Of a DNA stretch of 35,329 nt, positions 20,203 through 30,522 are shown piece by piece. This DNA is from Chara braunii. Its lineage: Eukaryota > Streptophyta > Charophyceae > Charales > Characeae. The DNA is taken from contig BFEA01000166.1 in the NCBI GenBank assembly GCA_003427395.1, positions 77,408 to 112,736 of the forward strand, read 5' to 3'. The position numbers and the translations under genes are program-made. Numbering within the stretch: the first letter of the stretch is position 1; the number at the start of each line of letters is the position of its first letter. Under the pieces are notes generated by a model that had not been told where the DNA came from, did no database searches, and saw only the letters and a program-made list of their open reading frames with translations.

Positions 20203-20958
20203 TTGCGACATCGACCTCCTATCCATATGTGGGTCCAAGGTGGTGTTGAAGTCGCCTGCCATTATGATAGGGGCGTCATCCGGTAGGTATTGATGAAGCA
20301 TAAGCCACAAATCTAGCCGGGCCATTGTGTCGTTAGGCGCATAGACACATACAAGATAAAAGGACTCCTCTTGGAGGGCTACTTTGAGGTAGACCCATCT
20401 GCTTTGACGTTTGTCGTAATTATATGTAATGGGTGTGAGTCTAGAGGAGGGAGGCAGCCAGATTGCCACACCTGCCGATGCCCGTTCTGTAGCTGGCGCA
20501 ACGAAAGATGTGAAGGGTCAGATTGCTCGTGCCTTGGCATTATGTGGCGGAGTGTCCTGCAGGTGTGTTTCCTGCAAACATATGACATCTGGCCAATTGT
20601 TCGTGTCTTGGCATTTAAGTTGGTTCCATATAGCGCCCTTTTTGGCGGGTGAAGCCTAGATGAGACCATTAACATTCAGTGATCGAATATCAAGGTCAGC
20701 TCTGGCAAGTTTTGCCGCCCATTGAGGTTGTTTCCTAATCCGGGGGAAAACAGGAGGGGAAGGAGGGCGTTGCAGGGGTTGGGGTGGGGGGGGGTGTGGG
20801 ATGGCCTGATTAGACGAAGGATGATACTGGTGCGGCGAAGGCGGATCAACGGTCGGTTGCGTGACGTCTGTGGCAGGGTGGTGGCGGAGGGGGTATGGGT
20901 CAAGCGGGCGGGCGTTGTGTCGCTCTGTAGTAGTGTTTTCCATTGGATCAAGAGTCAA
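20200..20958 (-). pseudogene. LINE E ORF2 N-terminus and endonuclease (EEP) core
   Basis: It opens with a proline/histidine-rich leader of about 85 residues, then DLDIRSLNVNGLI and a TAG. The same frame continues with CLQETHLQD (CAG-GAA-ACA-CAC at 20563-20574), a TGA, then GVAIWLPPSSR, CVYAPNDT and AGDFNTTLD, ending at TGA 20200-20202. All catalytic motifs are recognisable and in one frame, so only stop codons interrupt this part. The ATG at 20950-20958 region is the likely start because the P-rich leader is open from there. Confidence 0.85.
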
Positions 20959-21262
20959 GATTGTGGGTGTACGGTTTTCTAATCAACACACTTGATGGGG
21001 AGGATGAAGGGGGGGTCGTCCCATTGGTGGTGTTCTTCCAAGACATTATCCTCCAGGAAGATTTGTAAGAACATGATGACCCTGCTTAATGTCCAGGCAT
21101 AGCTCATCCGGATTTGAGTCGTTGGGAGGTGCATCAGATGTCGTTGACTGAACCATTAGAAGTCAGAGACTTTTGGATGTTTGGCAGTGCACGAATCAAC
21201 TAGCAGGATCACTGGGATTATCCCTTTGGGGAAGGATAAAGATTTGAGGAGGACTGCACCCC
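20959..21262 (-). other. Spacer between LINE E ORF1 and ORF2
   Basis: About 300 bp with no clear reading continuing ORF1 (frame 2) or starting ORF2 (frame 1). It may hold the signal for ORF2 translation, but none is recognisable. Confidence 0.45.
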
Positions 21263-21619
21263 TTACTCCTTCCGTGCGGTCTTCTTTAGCCAGTACTTCA
21301 GTCTCTTGAGGATGACTGTTGTAGAAGGATTTCCTCTCCAACCATCCAAGGACAGTGTCGCCTGGTCTGCAGCTTGTGTTGAATGATGTTGAGGCGGTCT
21401 GAGTCCAAGGAGCAATTCTCCCTCTGTACCCTTTCTTGTTAGAGGAAAAAAAAACACTCCCGGGGGGATTGCCACTGGGGCACTGTCATCCACTTGCAGC
21501 CTCACCATGTCTTTCAGTGTTCTAGTCTGCACTGGTACTAACGACTGTGAGTCATGTGAGTCCTGTTCTGACTCCTGTTCGGACGTGTCTTCATCATCAT
21601 CAAGAATTATATCCGAATG

Positions 21620-22345
21620 TCAAAGTCTGTGTTGGGGAGGGGGTGGGGGGGGTGACTCCCACGGGGACAGTCCCTTATCCTGCTCATGCCTGGGTACCAG
21701 CTGTGAGGCGTGGGAGTGATTTACGTCCGCAGGGTCCAGACATCGTTGAGAGACATCTTCAATCTGCGGCTGGAAGACGCTGGCAAGGTCAGACTGTGTT
21801 GATAGATGTGGTTCAGGTCCGGTTGCATAGAGTGTGTTACAAAGCTCTTGGACAAGGGATTTGGGCCATGCAAGGCCTTCGTGGAGGAACGTTTGGTCTA
21901 GGTGGGTGGCAGTGTCTTGGATTGGCAGTCGGGCTCTAGCAAAGAGCTCAAGTTTGTCTAAAAATTCGTTGACTACAAATACTATGGCTGCTCCAACCTC
22001 CATCCAGTCTATGTTTGTAACAGCGTCGTGTTTTTCCAATGTGGCCAGGATTCTTGGGCTGTGTATGAGGACTATTTTTGCATCCTCCCAATATCCCATT
22101 TCCAGTTTGTCCGCCGGCTTGTCATCTGTTAACGAAAAGATTTTCATCAAGGTCCATTCCGTGAGGAAGCAAAGTTTTTGTTTCACCTCCTCATCGTTAG
22201 CAAGTGTCAGCACCGTTTCCATCTCCACATCGTTTAGGGAGGGCTCGTGTTTTTCAGTTGCATCATCATGCAGAGTGGCAGAAGTGTCCATCAGTTGTGG
22301 ACCCTCCCCTGGTCGTGGAAGGTCCTGGTCGTTTGGAGGTGCCAT
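21620..22345 (-). pseudogene. LINE E ORF1 C-terminal region, unrecognised
   Basis: A non-repetitive stretch of about 150 residues reads VKQKLCFLTEWTLMKIF, AKIVLIHSPRILATLEKHD, NIDWMEVGAAIVFVVNEFL and LAWPKSLVQELCNTLYATG. The spacing of hydrophobic residues suggests several alpha helices. I do not recognise a family. It is in frame with the polyQ part and is followed, after a TGA at 21620-21622, by an Asp/Glu/Ser-rich stretch (DDDEDTSEQESEQD) and a basic end (LKRLKYWLKKTARKE). Confidence 0.55.
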
Positions 22346-22411
22346 CGGCAGACAAGGTTGATTTTGGGGGTCAGGCAGGCACTGATGTTCCTGCGCATGT
22401 GGCCTCGTTTG

Positions 22412-22927
22412 TCACTCTAGCTCCTGAAGCCAGTGGGCATGAAGCTGCTGTTGCTGTTGCTGCAATATTTCTTGTTGTTGCCTGCAAAGCTGTTGCTGCC
22501 ACTGCATCTGGAGGTGGTGCAGCGTTTGCTGTTGTTGCAATATTTCTTGTTGTTGCCTGCAAAGCTGTTGCTGCCACTGCATCTGGAGGTGGTGCAGCGT
22601 TTGCTGTTGTTGCATTGCAAGATCCTGCTGGTGTTGTCTATGGTGTTGGGCCAGTTGAGCATGCAGCAACATCCGAAGTTGTTCCTCGAAATAGCCTTGC
22701 TGAAACAGTTGTTGATGTTGTTGTTGTTGTTGTTGTGCCTGGTATTGTGTTTCCACCTCCATTAGCATCTGATCATGAATCTGTTGCGGCAGCTCACTCA
22801 ACTGGTTTTCTTTCTCCCAGTGCATTTCGGTCAAAGGGAGAGGTTGTTGTTGTTGCTGTGCCTGCCATTGTGTTTCCAGCAACTTCTGGTCATGGGACTG
22901 TTGCGGTGGCTCATGCCGTTGGCTTGC
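22412..22927 (-). pseudogene. Polyglutamine-rich segment of LINE E ORF1 with 75-bp tandem repeat
   Basis: The minus-strand frame is dominated by Gln, with His and Leu. Copies 22452-22526 and 22527-22601 (75 bp, 25 residues: QTLHHLQMQWQQQLCR and so on) are nearly identical, and a third partial copy follows. TGA codons at 22928-22930 and 22412-22414 bracket the segment in the same frame. Length variation by slippage is likely. Alanine/valine-rich readings on the other strand are shadows of the repeat. Confidence 0.7.
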
Positions 22928-24549
22928 TCACTCCCAATGTTGCTGCGTGAGGCTTGGTAGACCAGGTTGTAGGGGTTGTTGTTGTAAGCCGGGGGGATGT
23001 TGATTCGGCTGTCGGGAAGGTTCCTTCCCCAGTCCGTCCTCTTTTCCTTTCTCCTTCCCCTGGTCTTCCAAGATCAACTGTTCACACCCAGTGTACTGCA
23101 CTTTACGGAATGGGCAGGGTGGGAGATTTTCTTTTTGCAGCCGGTGCATCATCCCATTTGTCATTTGCTGTTTCAAGCCTTGGGTGGCCTGTAACTGGCC
23201 CGTGTCAGTCAGGGCGATCTGTCGGTCAGGAGCTCGTGGCAGAGTTGTCGGCTCCTGATCAGGTTTTGGACTCCCATTTCGTCCCTGTTCAGTTGGCGGT
23301 TGGTCATGATGTTCGGGAAAGGCTTCTCCTTTGAGTTTATTCAACAAAGAATTAGCCTTCACCCAAACCCCTTGCGGAGTAAGGGGTTTGGGGGGGTGGT
23401 CTTTTTTTCTCGTGGGTCAGCATCTTTCTCACCTGTTCTGGTCCGCCTGCATCAAGATGGGGTGCGGGCAACAGCCGAGATGTCCCTGGCCGGTGGGGGG
23501 GGGGGGGGGGCATGGTAGAGTTTCGCGCCGGTCTCTGCCACTGTTCCCGACTGAGGTATCTGTAATCGGCGGTCGTTCTGTGTTGTTCTCCCCGCTGGCC
23601 TACTCCCTTCCACTCTGGCATTGGCAGATCGAATAAGAGAGAATTTTTTCTCCCCAGTAACCTCAAATACAATTTCCTTCATACGAGGTTTGTCATCTGA
23701 GTCTCGTGGTTTCAATTCGGTAGGGGGCCTTTGCGCCTCATGTTTTGCTGCTCCTGCAGGTTGTGGTCGGTAGTCCAGTTGTGGACTCGGATTTGGTTCC
23801 AAACTTTGTCCTCTTTTCTCAACAGTGGAGGCAAGGGGGGCAGGTTCCGGCTTGTGAGCCGGGTGCCTTTTCTGGTTCCCCTCCAGGGCTGGGAGAGGGC
23901 GGGCAGAAGAAATCAGCAGATTGTGTTGTGTCGTCTCCCCCTTTTCCCGTGGCTTATGAGCCAGTTGTCCATTCTGAGTCGTCTTTCCCCTTTCCCCTTG
24001 TATCATCATCCCGGGGTTATCCCGATTACCCTTATCATCCGGGTCAGTGTGGGGTTGTGTGCCCTGTTTATCTCAGCCCTCATGCCGGGGCTCCCCCGTG
24101 GCTTGTGGTAGCAATGGTAGCAGTGGATCAAGAGCTGAGTTTTGTGAATCTTGCTCTTTCTGTTCCTTTGTTGCCTTTTGCTTCGGTATGTATTTCTTCA
24201 AAGGGCCCTGCGGGTCTGTACCTACCCCCAACGAGGTGGGGGCGGCGGTTTTGTGACGTGCAGCACCCTGATCTTCAGGGACGGCCGGATGTTGTTTTTG
24301 GGCTTCTTCCTGTGGCAACCTTTTTCCCCTGTTTTGCTTTTGTTTGCGATTGTCTAGGATGATGTGCTTGGCTCCAGCAGGGAAGGCCTCTGGCTGACCA
24401 TCTCCCTGCCAGAACCATTTGGCTGGTCTTCCATCAGCATATGCTGTGAGTTCCCATCCTTTCAGGAACTTATCCTCAGGGAACCACTTCTCCTCATCCG
24501 TTGGGTGGGGGATGATGAGGCCCTTAATTCCCTGTTTGCGGTTGCTCGG

Positions 24550-24597
24550 GCAATCGTTATCCGTGCACAAATGGCCCTGGGTCTTACAAGCGTAGCA
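24550..24597 (-). other. Zinc-knuckle motif of LINE E ORF1
   Basis: PWCYACKTQGHLCTDNDC gives Cys-X2-Cys-X4-His-X6-Cys. The retroviral-type knuckle has X4 before the last Cys. An extra Cys two residues after the His could be an alternative ligand. It lies just after the DUF4283-like domain, as in other plant LINE ORF1s. Confidence 0.7.
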
Positions 24598-24606
24598 CCA
24601 GGGGTC

Positions 24607-25161
24607 CTACGTGTGACTGATCAGGACCAAGTGCTCCTTCCCCCCCTGGGAGTATCTCCACTCTTCATTAAGGGGGAATGGGTAGTCAGGGTCCCAGTCA
24701 ACCGCTACTAACAGAGAATCGTCACGTTTCCCCAGAAACTGGGGCAAATCCGTGATGTACCCCTTGACCCGAGCTATGTTTTCCAAGTCCGTCAGTATGG
24801 CCCCTTGCACACAGAGAGGCGCAAATCTGAATTCTACCCAGAAATTAGAGTTCATCAGATAGTCGCGTCTTTCATCAGTTGACAGAGGATTGGCAGGGGA
24901 CCAAGCTGTGACATGGACCAGCTTACCTTTGAGCTGCAGCCCCTTGCTTTTGAGAATAATGTGTTTGTCTGTTGTGTAGAGCGCAACCACTGTGATGCAG
25001 TCTGGGTTGTCCACTTCTATCAGGAAATGGTCGTGCACGAGTCGGCGATCAGCTTTGATTTTCCCTAGCTTATTAGAAATCCATTTGATCTTATCGTTGA
25101 CAGGGTGCGATGCCTGACTCGTCGAGAAGCAGAAGTGCACTGCCTTGTTTGAGTAGACCAC
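24607..25161 (-). pseudogene. LINE E ORF1 DUF4283-like RNA-binding domain
   Basis: Reads AVHFCFSTSQASHPVNDKIK, then FLIEVDNPDCITVVALYT, KLVHVTAWSPANPL, NSNFWVEFRFAPLC and DLENIARVKGYI, then LVAVDWDPDYP. The strand pattern and the WSP...W..F.G-like arrangement suggest the DUF4283 fold of plant LINE and retroelement proteins, an RRM-like domain. It ends in a TAG just before the zinc knuckle, in the same frame, so the stop is secondary. Confidence 0.65.
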
Positions 25162-25182
25162 ATTACGTTTGGTTAGAGCTTG

Positions 25183-25297
25183 GACGGGGAAAATAGAGTG
25201 GGGGTAAATGTAGCCTTCCTTCAGTTGGAATTTCCTGAGCCTTGACGGGGAAAATAGAGTGGGGGTAAATGTAGCCTTCCTTCAGTTGGAATTTCCT
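25183..25297. repeat. 54-bp direct repeat (61-bp period) inside ORF1
   Basis: 25183-25236 and 25244-25297 are identical over 54 bp with a 7-bp spacer. The period of 61 bp is 1 modulo 3. The ORF1 frames on either side differ by exactly that shift, so the duplication explains the frameshift. Confidence 0.92.
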
Positions 25298-25770
25298 CTC
25301 CGGCTCAACGCACAGCTGTTGTATGAGCTGGCTTTTGAGTGGGGTTATGGGCGCCAGAGTCGACGATCCTCCAGGCTCGTTCACTCCTGGAGCGGATAGG
25401 GCTTTGAGCAGTTGTGGCGGCGGGTTCTTGGTATGGCTCGTGGAGGGGGTGCTTTCTTTGGCAGTTGTCCCTGCTTTTGCAACCTTATCCCTCCATGTGT
25501 CTCTAGTTGTACCCGCTGCCATATCCCTCTCAGGGGTCTCAGGGATGGAGGGACGTGCTTTTTCCATATCCTTACCAGAAGGGGATGGGTCCATGGGGCG
25601 ACTCCCCATGTTTATGACCTTCGGGGCCTGGTCCGGTCAGATGTGTAGGGTAATGAAATCAGGGGTCATTCCGACCCTTGGTCGATCAGTACCCCCAGTC
25701 TTTGTGACCAGGTCCGCAATTTTGTCAACAGTGTTTATGTCAGCTTATTTTGAGATCGAATTTGCAATTT

Positions 25771-26808
25771 AAGTTGATTCTAATTTTGAATTTGATATTA
25801 GAGTTTTGCGCATAAATGTAGTGGTAGTACCATTAGGAGAGGCACCACCTCAACTATCGGCAGTCAATGGGAGCGTGTCACGATCACTTTCACAGTGGAG
25901 TTGTTAATCGTTGTTAATTGTCAAATGGGGGAGGGCTAGGGTTAATCATGAAGGCACACCAGACAGGCATAGAATTAGGGGGGGGCAGGGCGCAGGCTTC
26001 ACGTGTCGATTTTACCCCGGTGGTCGTTTGAAGTCGCAGACACCTCAACCGGCCGTACTCATCACAGTCTCTACATTGTTTTTTTGTCCTCGTCATTTCC
26101 GACTATCGCAAGGAAGGCTTCCATGTTTACACCTTCAGTTTCATGTTTGTGCGCTCCTCGTCTGTTTATCTTTCGATGCTTCTCTTTCGATCTCCCCGTG
26201 ATATTCATATGCTTCCTGGAACCTCTGTCTAACCTGCCTTCGCCCAGCAAAGCCCCCTTAGCTTCTCGCGATCGGACTCTCGTGTCCCTTTAGCTTCTCG
26301 TGATTGGACCCCCATTTCCCTTCGTTAACTTTTGACCAAAGTCGCCCCTATTTGTTGTTAACGTTTCCTAACACGCATGCTCCAGCTTGGGTGATTGCTG
26401 CCTCCAGCTTGTTTGTTACTCACGATTTCAGACTCGGATGCTCCAGCTTGATTGATCACTTCCTCCAGCTCAAATCTAAGATCCTCGGCAGCGCTGGCGT
26501 ACGTGCATCACAGCGTCTCCACGTGGAGTTTTCCACACCCACCTCGGAACGTGGTGGGGGGCGCTGGTGCTTGAACCCAACCGGTGATCACGGACAGATT
26601 CGTTCGCAATTGCCAGTTGGCTCGCGCGTTTCCTGGCGGGCGGGCCTTGCCGTCCGCGGGTCGCGACGTGCTAGCGCTACTCAGTCTTCGCTCCTCGCCC
26701 AGTGCCCAAGGCTGATATTATCAACAAGAAGCTTGAGGCCGGGGTCCTCACAGTCTACCCGGAGGGACCGAACCGAATATGCTGAGAATCAGGCTCAGCG
26801 TCCCTCGT

Positions 26809-26810
<2 letters not shown>
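25771..26810. other. Non-coding interval, no gene recognised
   Basis: AT-rich at first, then moderately GC-rich. Short local repeats occur: TTAGCTTCTCG twice near 26258-26300, and GCTCCAGCTTG twice near 26378 and 26440. ORFs on the plus strand are short and unrecognisable. A short piece at 26706-26780 (KADIINKKLEAGVL) reads like protein but is too short to assign. Confidence 0.45.

Positions 26811-26846
<36 letters not shown>
26811..26846. repeat. (GAT)12 microsatellite
   Basis: Twelve perfect GAT units, followed by TAG. The Asp run in the overlapping plus-strand ORF is a by-product. Confidence 0.95.
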
Positions 26847-26847
<1 letters not shown>

Positions 26848-26975
26848 AGTAAGAAAACATATAGAAGACTATGCTATATCAACCGCAGTTTTCCAAACAC
26901 TCGAGTATCTAAGAGATTTCCAACAGATCATAACAATACTCACTAAAACCGACTTATTCTCTGACAAACTCATAT

Positions 26976-27184
26976 AGGCCTCACGCCCCCTTTCTGCTAG
27001 GTACAGAGCGACGCGACTCACTCCATCTCCGACCAGTGTCGTCCTGTGTCAGCAACCCCCAACTGTCCTTTAGGATGCCCCCGCATAGCATCCCCAGATC
27101 TCTCTACAAGGCCTCATGCCCTCGCCTTCAGCAAGTTACAGGGCATCACCCCGGCTCCGGCCAGCGTCGTTCTGGCGTTGAACA
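26976..27184. repeat. Diverged direct repeat, period about 133 bp
   Basis: 26976-27056 and 27109-27184 share the order AGGCCTCA, GCCC, TACAG, CTCCG-CCAG and GTCGT with many substitutions. No coding function is apparent. Confidence 0.6.
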
Positions 27185-27339
27185 ACTACGGATCATGAAT
27201 ATAACAGTCTGATTCCAGTGTAGATTCGTACAAACCGCTAGCAAACCCTCAGCGTCCCGAGAGATTCTTCAAACTACCAAGAATAACAAGGGTGCTTGTT
27301 TTGAGGACTCAAAAAAATCACGAAGTATAGAGATACCCC

Positions 27340-27690
27340 CCTGTCCCCTTCATCCCCCTGCCCCTCCGCTGCCTCCGCCAAAAAGGACTGCCCTTGATTA
27401 CGGGCACACCTCATCGGCCCCAACTTAGGACAAACCCATTTCCCCCCTACTCCCACCAAGGCATCCAGTTCCCACCCAAAGAATGCCTCTGCCAACCCCT
27501 TGCCCTTGTCTGCCTCCGTTGTGGTATGATGCCGACCCATACATCTCCCCCAGCCCCAGAATAGAGCATCCCCCCAAAATCTGCCCCATCTCCCTTCAGG
27601 GCAATCACCTCCCTCCTTGTGAAGCCCTTGCTGAGTGGAGCTCTCCCCCTCAGAACCAGCCCACCACCCCACCAGATACAATTTGTTTAT
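27340..27690 (+). repeat. Palindrome unit 1 (direct)
   Basis: C-rich unit with landmarks GCCTCCGCC (27371-27379), CAGCCCCAGAATAGAGCATC (about 27550) and TTGTGAAGCCC followed by GGAGCTCTCC (27616-27646). Unit 2 repeats it about 400 bp downstream. Proline-rich readings are composition artefacts. Confidence 0.75.
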
Positions 27691-27734
27691 GTTTAAGAGG
27701 GGTATCCTAAATCTGGACGTTTCTGTGGATTATT

Positions 27735-28085
27735 TCCCCCCCCTTTCCTCCATCTCCCCCTGCCCCTCCTCTGCCTCCGCCGAAAAGGACTGCCCTAATC
27801 ACAAACTTCCCTTATCGGCCCCAACTTGCGACATACCTGCTTCCTCCCCCATCTTCCACTAAGGCATCCCACCCAAAGTATGCCTCAGCCAACCCCTTAC
27901 CCCAAACTGCCTCCGCTGGGATATGATGTCACCCTATACATCTCTCCCAGCCCCAGAATAGGGCATCCCCCAAAATCTGCCCCCCCTCCCTCCAGGGCAT
28001 TCACCCCCCGCCTTGTGAAGCCCCTGCAGAGTAGAGCTCTCCTCCTTAGAGCCCCAACCCCCCACCCGCTCAAAGATAATTCATT
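27735..28085 (+). repeat. Palindrome unit 2 (direct)
   Basis: Same landmarks as unit 1: GCCTCCGCC at about 27773, CAGCCCCAGAATAGGGCATC near 27951 and TTGTGAAGCCC followed by AGAGCTCTCC near 28011-28042. Similarity is high by eye with small indels. Confidence 0.75.
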
Positions 28086-28639
28086 AGTGTGCCCAAAGGG
28101 GAATTAGAAATTAATAGTGGAAAAAGGAAAACGAAAATCGTGATGGGGAAAAGGTAGATGGTTTTTTTTTTTCGGATTTTGTTGATGACGTTGAACAATA
28201 CCCTGAAGATGATGATGGTTAGGATGATGGTAACGACCAACTCTCCTGCTGTGCAAATGATTAATGATGATTGATGCTGATGCTGATGATGCTGAAGCAC
28301 AACGCCCTATAATGACAACAGGATGATGATGGTGCTGGTAAAATCCAATGATTATCATGGCGCCTTTTCGCCTTCTTCATCAGGTTGTCTTCCAAATTTC
28401 ACCATCGTGTTAATGTTGCTCTTCGTCATTGAGCTGCTCTTTTCTCTGCTTGCCATCACATTGAGCGGTGCGTTTCTTCCGCAGACACTGCTCGCCAACA
28501 TCATCATTAACCTCCTCAACACACTATTCATTATCATCTTAAATGGGCGCATGCCCTAATTTTCTCGTTTCTCGTCCTGTTTTTTCATTCTATCATTTTC
28601 CTTTACCGGGTCCTATCTGCAACAATGTAGTTTATGGCG
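28086..28639. other. Palindrome centre, GAT/ATC-rich, no gene
   Basis: Spacer between the two inverted pairs of units. It contains many GATGAT/CATCATC motifs and a T12 run near 28161. Hydrophobic readings around 28323-28559 are short and unsupported. Confidence 0.5.
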
Positions 28640-29010
28640 GGGCTTGTAGGTAGGTTTGGATGTGGAGGACAGCTCTACTCTGCAGGGGTGCTCACAAGGT
28701 AGGAGGTGATGCCCCAAAGGGAGTAAGGGTGGATTTGTGGGATAGACCCATCTAGGGCTGGGAGAGATGAATAGTCAGCATCTTACCCCAGTGGAGGCAG
28801 ATATGAGCAAAGGGTTGGCCGGGGCAATCTTTGGGTGGGAGTCCGTGGGAGACAGTGGGACTGATGTCTTGGCTGGATTAGAGGGGAGGATTAGGTCTGT
28901 CCTGTGTTGGGGCTGATAAGGATAGCTTTTTTTATCACAGTTGTCATTATCGGCGGAGGCAGTGTGGGGATAGGGGAAGAGAAGGAGGGTTGAGGTAGAG
29001 GGGGATCATC
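28640..29010 (-). repeat. Palindrome unit 3 (inverted)
   Basis: The reverse complement of the unit, with AGCTCTACTCTGCAGGGG at about 28671 and GGCGGAGGC at 28952-28960. The middle is more diverged than in units 1 and 2. Confidence 0.65.
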
Positions 29011-29044
29011 TATGATCCTTCTATTTCTTCTCCCCTCATGCGAC

Positions 29045-29375
29045 TAAGTATACGTGATGGCGAGGATTGGCGTAGACCTTGAGGGGGAGATCTCGACTCT
29101 GCAGGGGCTTCAGAAGGCGGGAGGTGAATGCCCTGGAGGGAGTGGGAGCAGAGGTTCCGGAGTGCGTTTCTTCTGGGGCTGGGGGAGATGTATGGGGCTG
29201 CATGGCAGATACAAGCAAGGGGTCGACAGAAGCATACTCTAGGCGGGGATTGAGTGGGAGCACGGGAAAGAAGTGAGTCTGTCCACGTTGAGACTGGGAA
29301 GGAGTGTTTGTGATCAGGGAAGTCCTTGGTGGAGGCAACGGTCAGGCAGGAGGAGAGGAATGAGGGGGGGAGAAA
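29045..29375 (-). repeat. Palindrome unit 4 (inverted)
   Basis: The reverse complement of the unit, with CGACTCTGCAGGGGCTTC at about 29092 and GGTGGAGGC at 29329-29337. The spacing to unit 3 (about 377 bp) mirrors the unit 1 to unit 2 spacing (about 402 bp). Confidence 0.65.
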
Positions 29376-29513
29376 TTTCCACGTGAGCTTCATCATCATC
29401 GCCATCATCACGATCTTCAACAGTTGGTTCATCATCCTTCATGATCTTTTTCAGTATTCTGTGGAAGTTAGATTCAGATTTTTTGGTGTCAGTATTGTCT
29501 TGCTTGTATTCTG
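29376..29513. other. CATC-rich spacer, no gene
   Basis: Contains CATCATCATCGCCATCATCA near 29392. Nothing coding is recognised. Confidence 0.5.
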
Positions 29514-30476
29514 ATATAGGGGCTCGTTAGACACTCCTCGACACGTAAAATCTACAAGGACGTGCTCATTCCACCTATCCTGAGCTCGGGGAAGAAATTG
29601 GAAAAAAAAAGTGACAACATTTCCTCGAGGAATCCTTGTAGCGTCCTTGTGGCCCATACATTTGGTGCCCGGGTGCAAGGGACCTCTCGAGGTCCTTTGG
29701 AGCTCAAGGATCCGCGATAATTGGAGCGGAGAAGGCACGCGCTGTCGACAACTTTCTTTTTTCGGCTGGTCCATTGGTGTTCCGCCAGCAGCTGCACAAA
29801 CGTCTTCACGCCTCAACGTTGGGATTTCAGGCAATGGGTCGCCATCGGTTACTGTTAGAGGACGGTCGTCGTCGGGGTTCGTCTTCAATTGGGGTTGTCG
29901 TCGTGGTGCGTCCCGCCAGCTTCGTAGGGGTTCAACAATCAGGAAAATTGAATATTTTTCCCGCTCCTCCTTTTGCATCCCCACTCATGTCGGCGAGGTG
30001 TGTTGTATGTTGTCCTCTACCGTTTGCTCCCTTTATCGTCACCGTTTGGTGGACCTCCACCATTGTCATGGAGTTACGGCCCTGTCGTACATGTTGTTGA
30101 TGGTCGACCTCTATCGAAGGCTGCCCCTGTCGTCCGTCTTTCGCTGCCTCTCATTCATGATGGCTTAGAACCTTGCCGACACCGTTTCCCACAATATATT
30201 CCGCGCCACTTATCATACGATTTCATCGATAATGTCACTTTTCCCATGCCATTGGCAATAATGCTAGCACCGTTAACATGCTGGTCCCAGCTCCCTCAGG
30301 TTGTATTATCCAAATTCTAGCGCACCTGGTTCTCAACATATACAAGCTATGTTTCCGGTACGATACATTTATAATGATCAGGGTGCGTTGTGTTTCGAGG
30401 GAAGTCACATTAGTCATATGTGGTACGTAAGTTATGTAGATGCAACCCTCCATCATAAGTTGAATACACTCATTCA

Positions 30477-30522
<46 letters not shown>

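Larger units (their letters stand above)
21263..25609 (-). pseudogene. LINE E ORF1, unusually long RNA-binding protein gene, decayed
   Basis: From the minus-strand ATG at 25609 the coding signal can be followed to 21263, about 1,400 codons. Order: Pro/Ser-rich N-terminus; DUF4283-like domain; zinc knuckle; Lys/Pro/Gln-rich linker; polyglutamine tract; a probably helical region; an Asp/Glu/Ser-rich end. Interruptions are the 61-bp duplication (25183-25297), a TAG at 24607, TGAs at 24073, 22928, 22412 and 21620, and frame changes near the G16 run (23495-23510) and near 23370. ORF1 proteins bind LINE RNA and form the ribonucleoprotein. Plant LINE ORF1s are usually far shorter, so the C-terminal half may be an acquired extension or a separate ORF. 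Confidence 0.7.
16205..25770 (-). mobile_element. LINE E, full two-ORF plant-type LINE of a second family, decayed
   Basis: On the minus strand: ORF1 (25609 to about 21263) with a DUF4283-like domain and zinc knuckle, then ORF2 (20958 to 16205) with EEP endonuclease, RT, connection and zf-RVT. Protein similarity to LINEs A-D is clear but distant. Nonsense codons (TAG and TGA) and a few frameshifts break both ORFs. The 5' end lies somewhere near 25640-25770. The 3' end is uncertain: it is either soon after 16205 or the solitary tail at 15272. Confidence 0.88.

Noticed and set aside
22204-22950. Plus-strand 248-residue ORF with alanine/valine-rich, membrane-like segments
   Set aside because: It is the antisense shadow of the CTG/TTG repeats that code for polyglutamine in LINE E ORF1.
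26304-26849. ORF ending in a run of Asp as an acidic protein
   Set aside because: The Asp run is the (GAT)12 microsatellite and the rest is not recognisable.
27483-28107. Proline-rich ORFs sharing YISPSPRI as a protein family
   Set aside because: The similarity reflects the duplicated DNA unit; inverted copies give unrelated readings and no consistent frame is kept.
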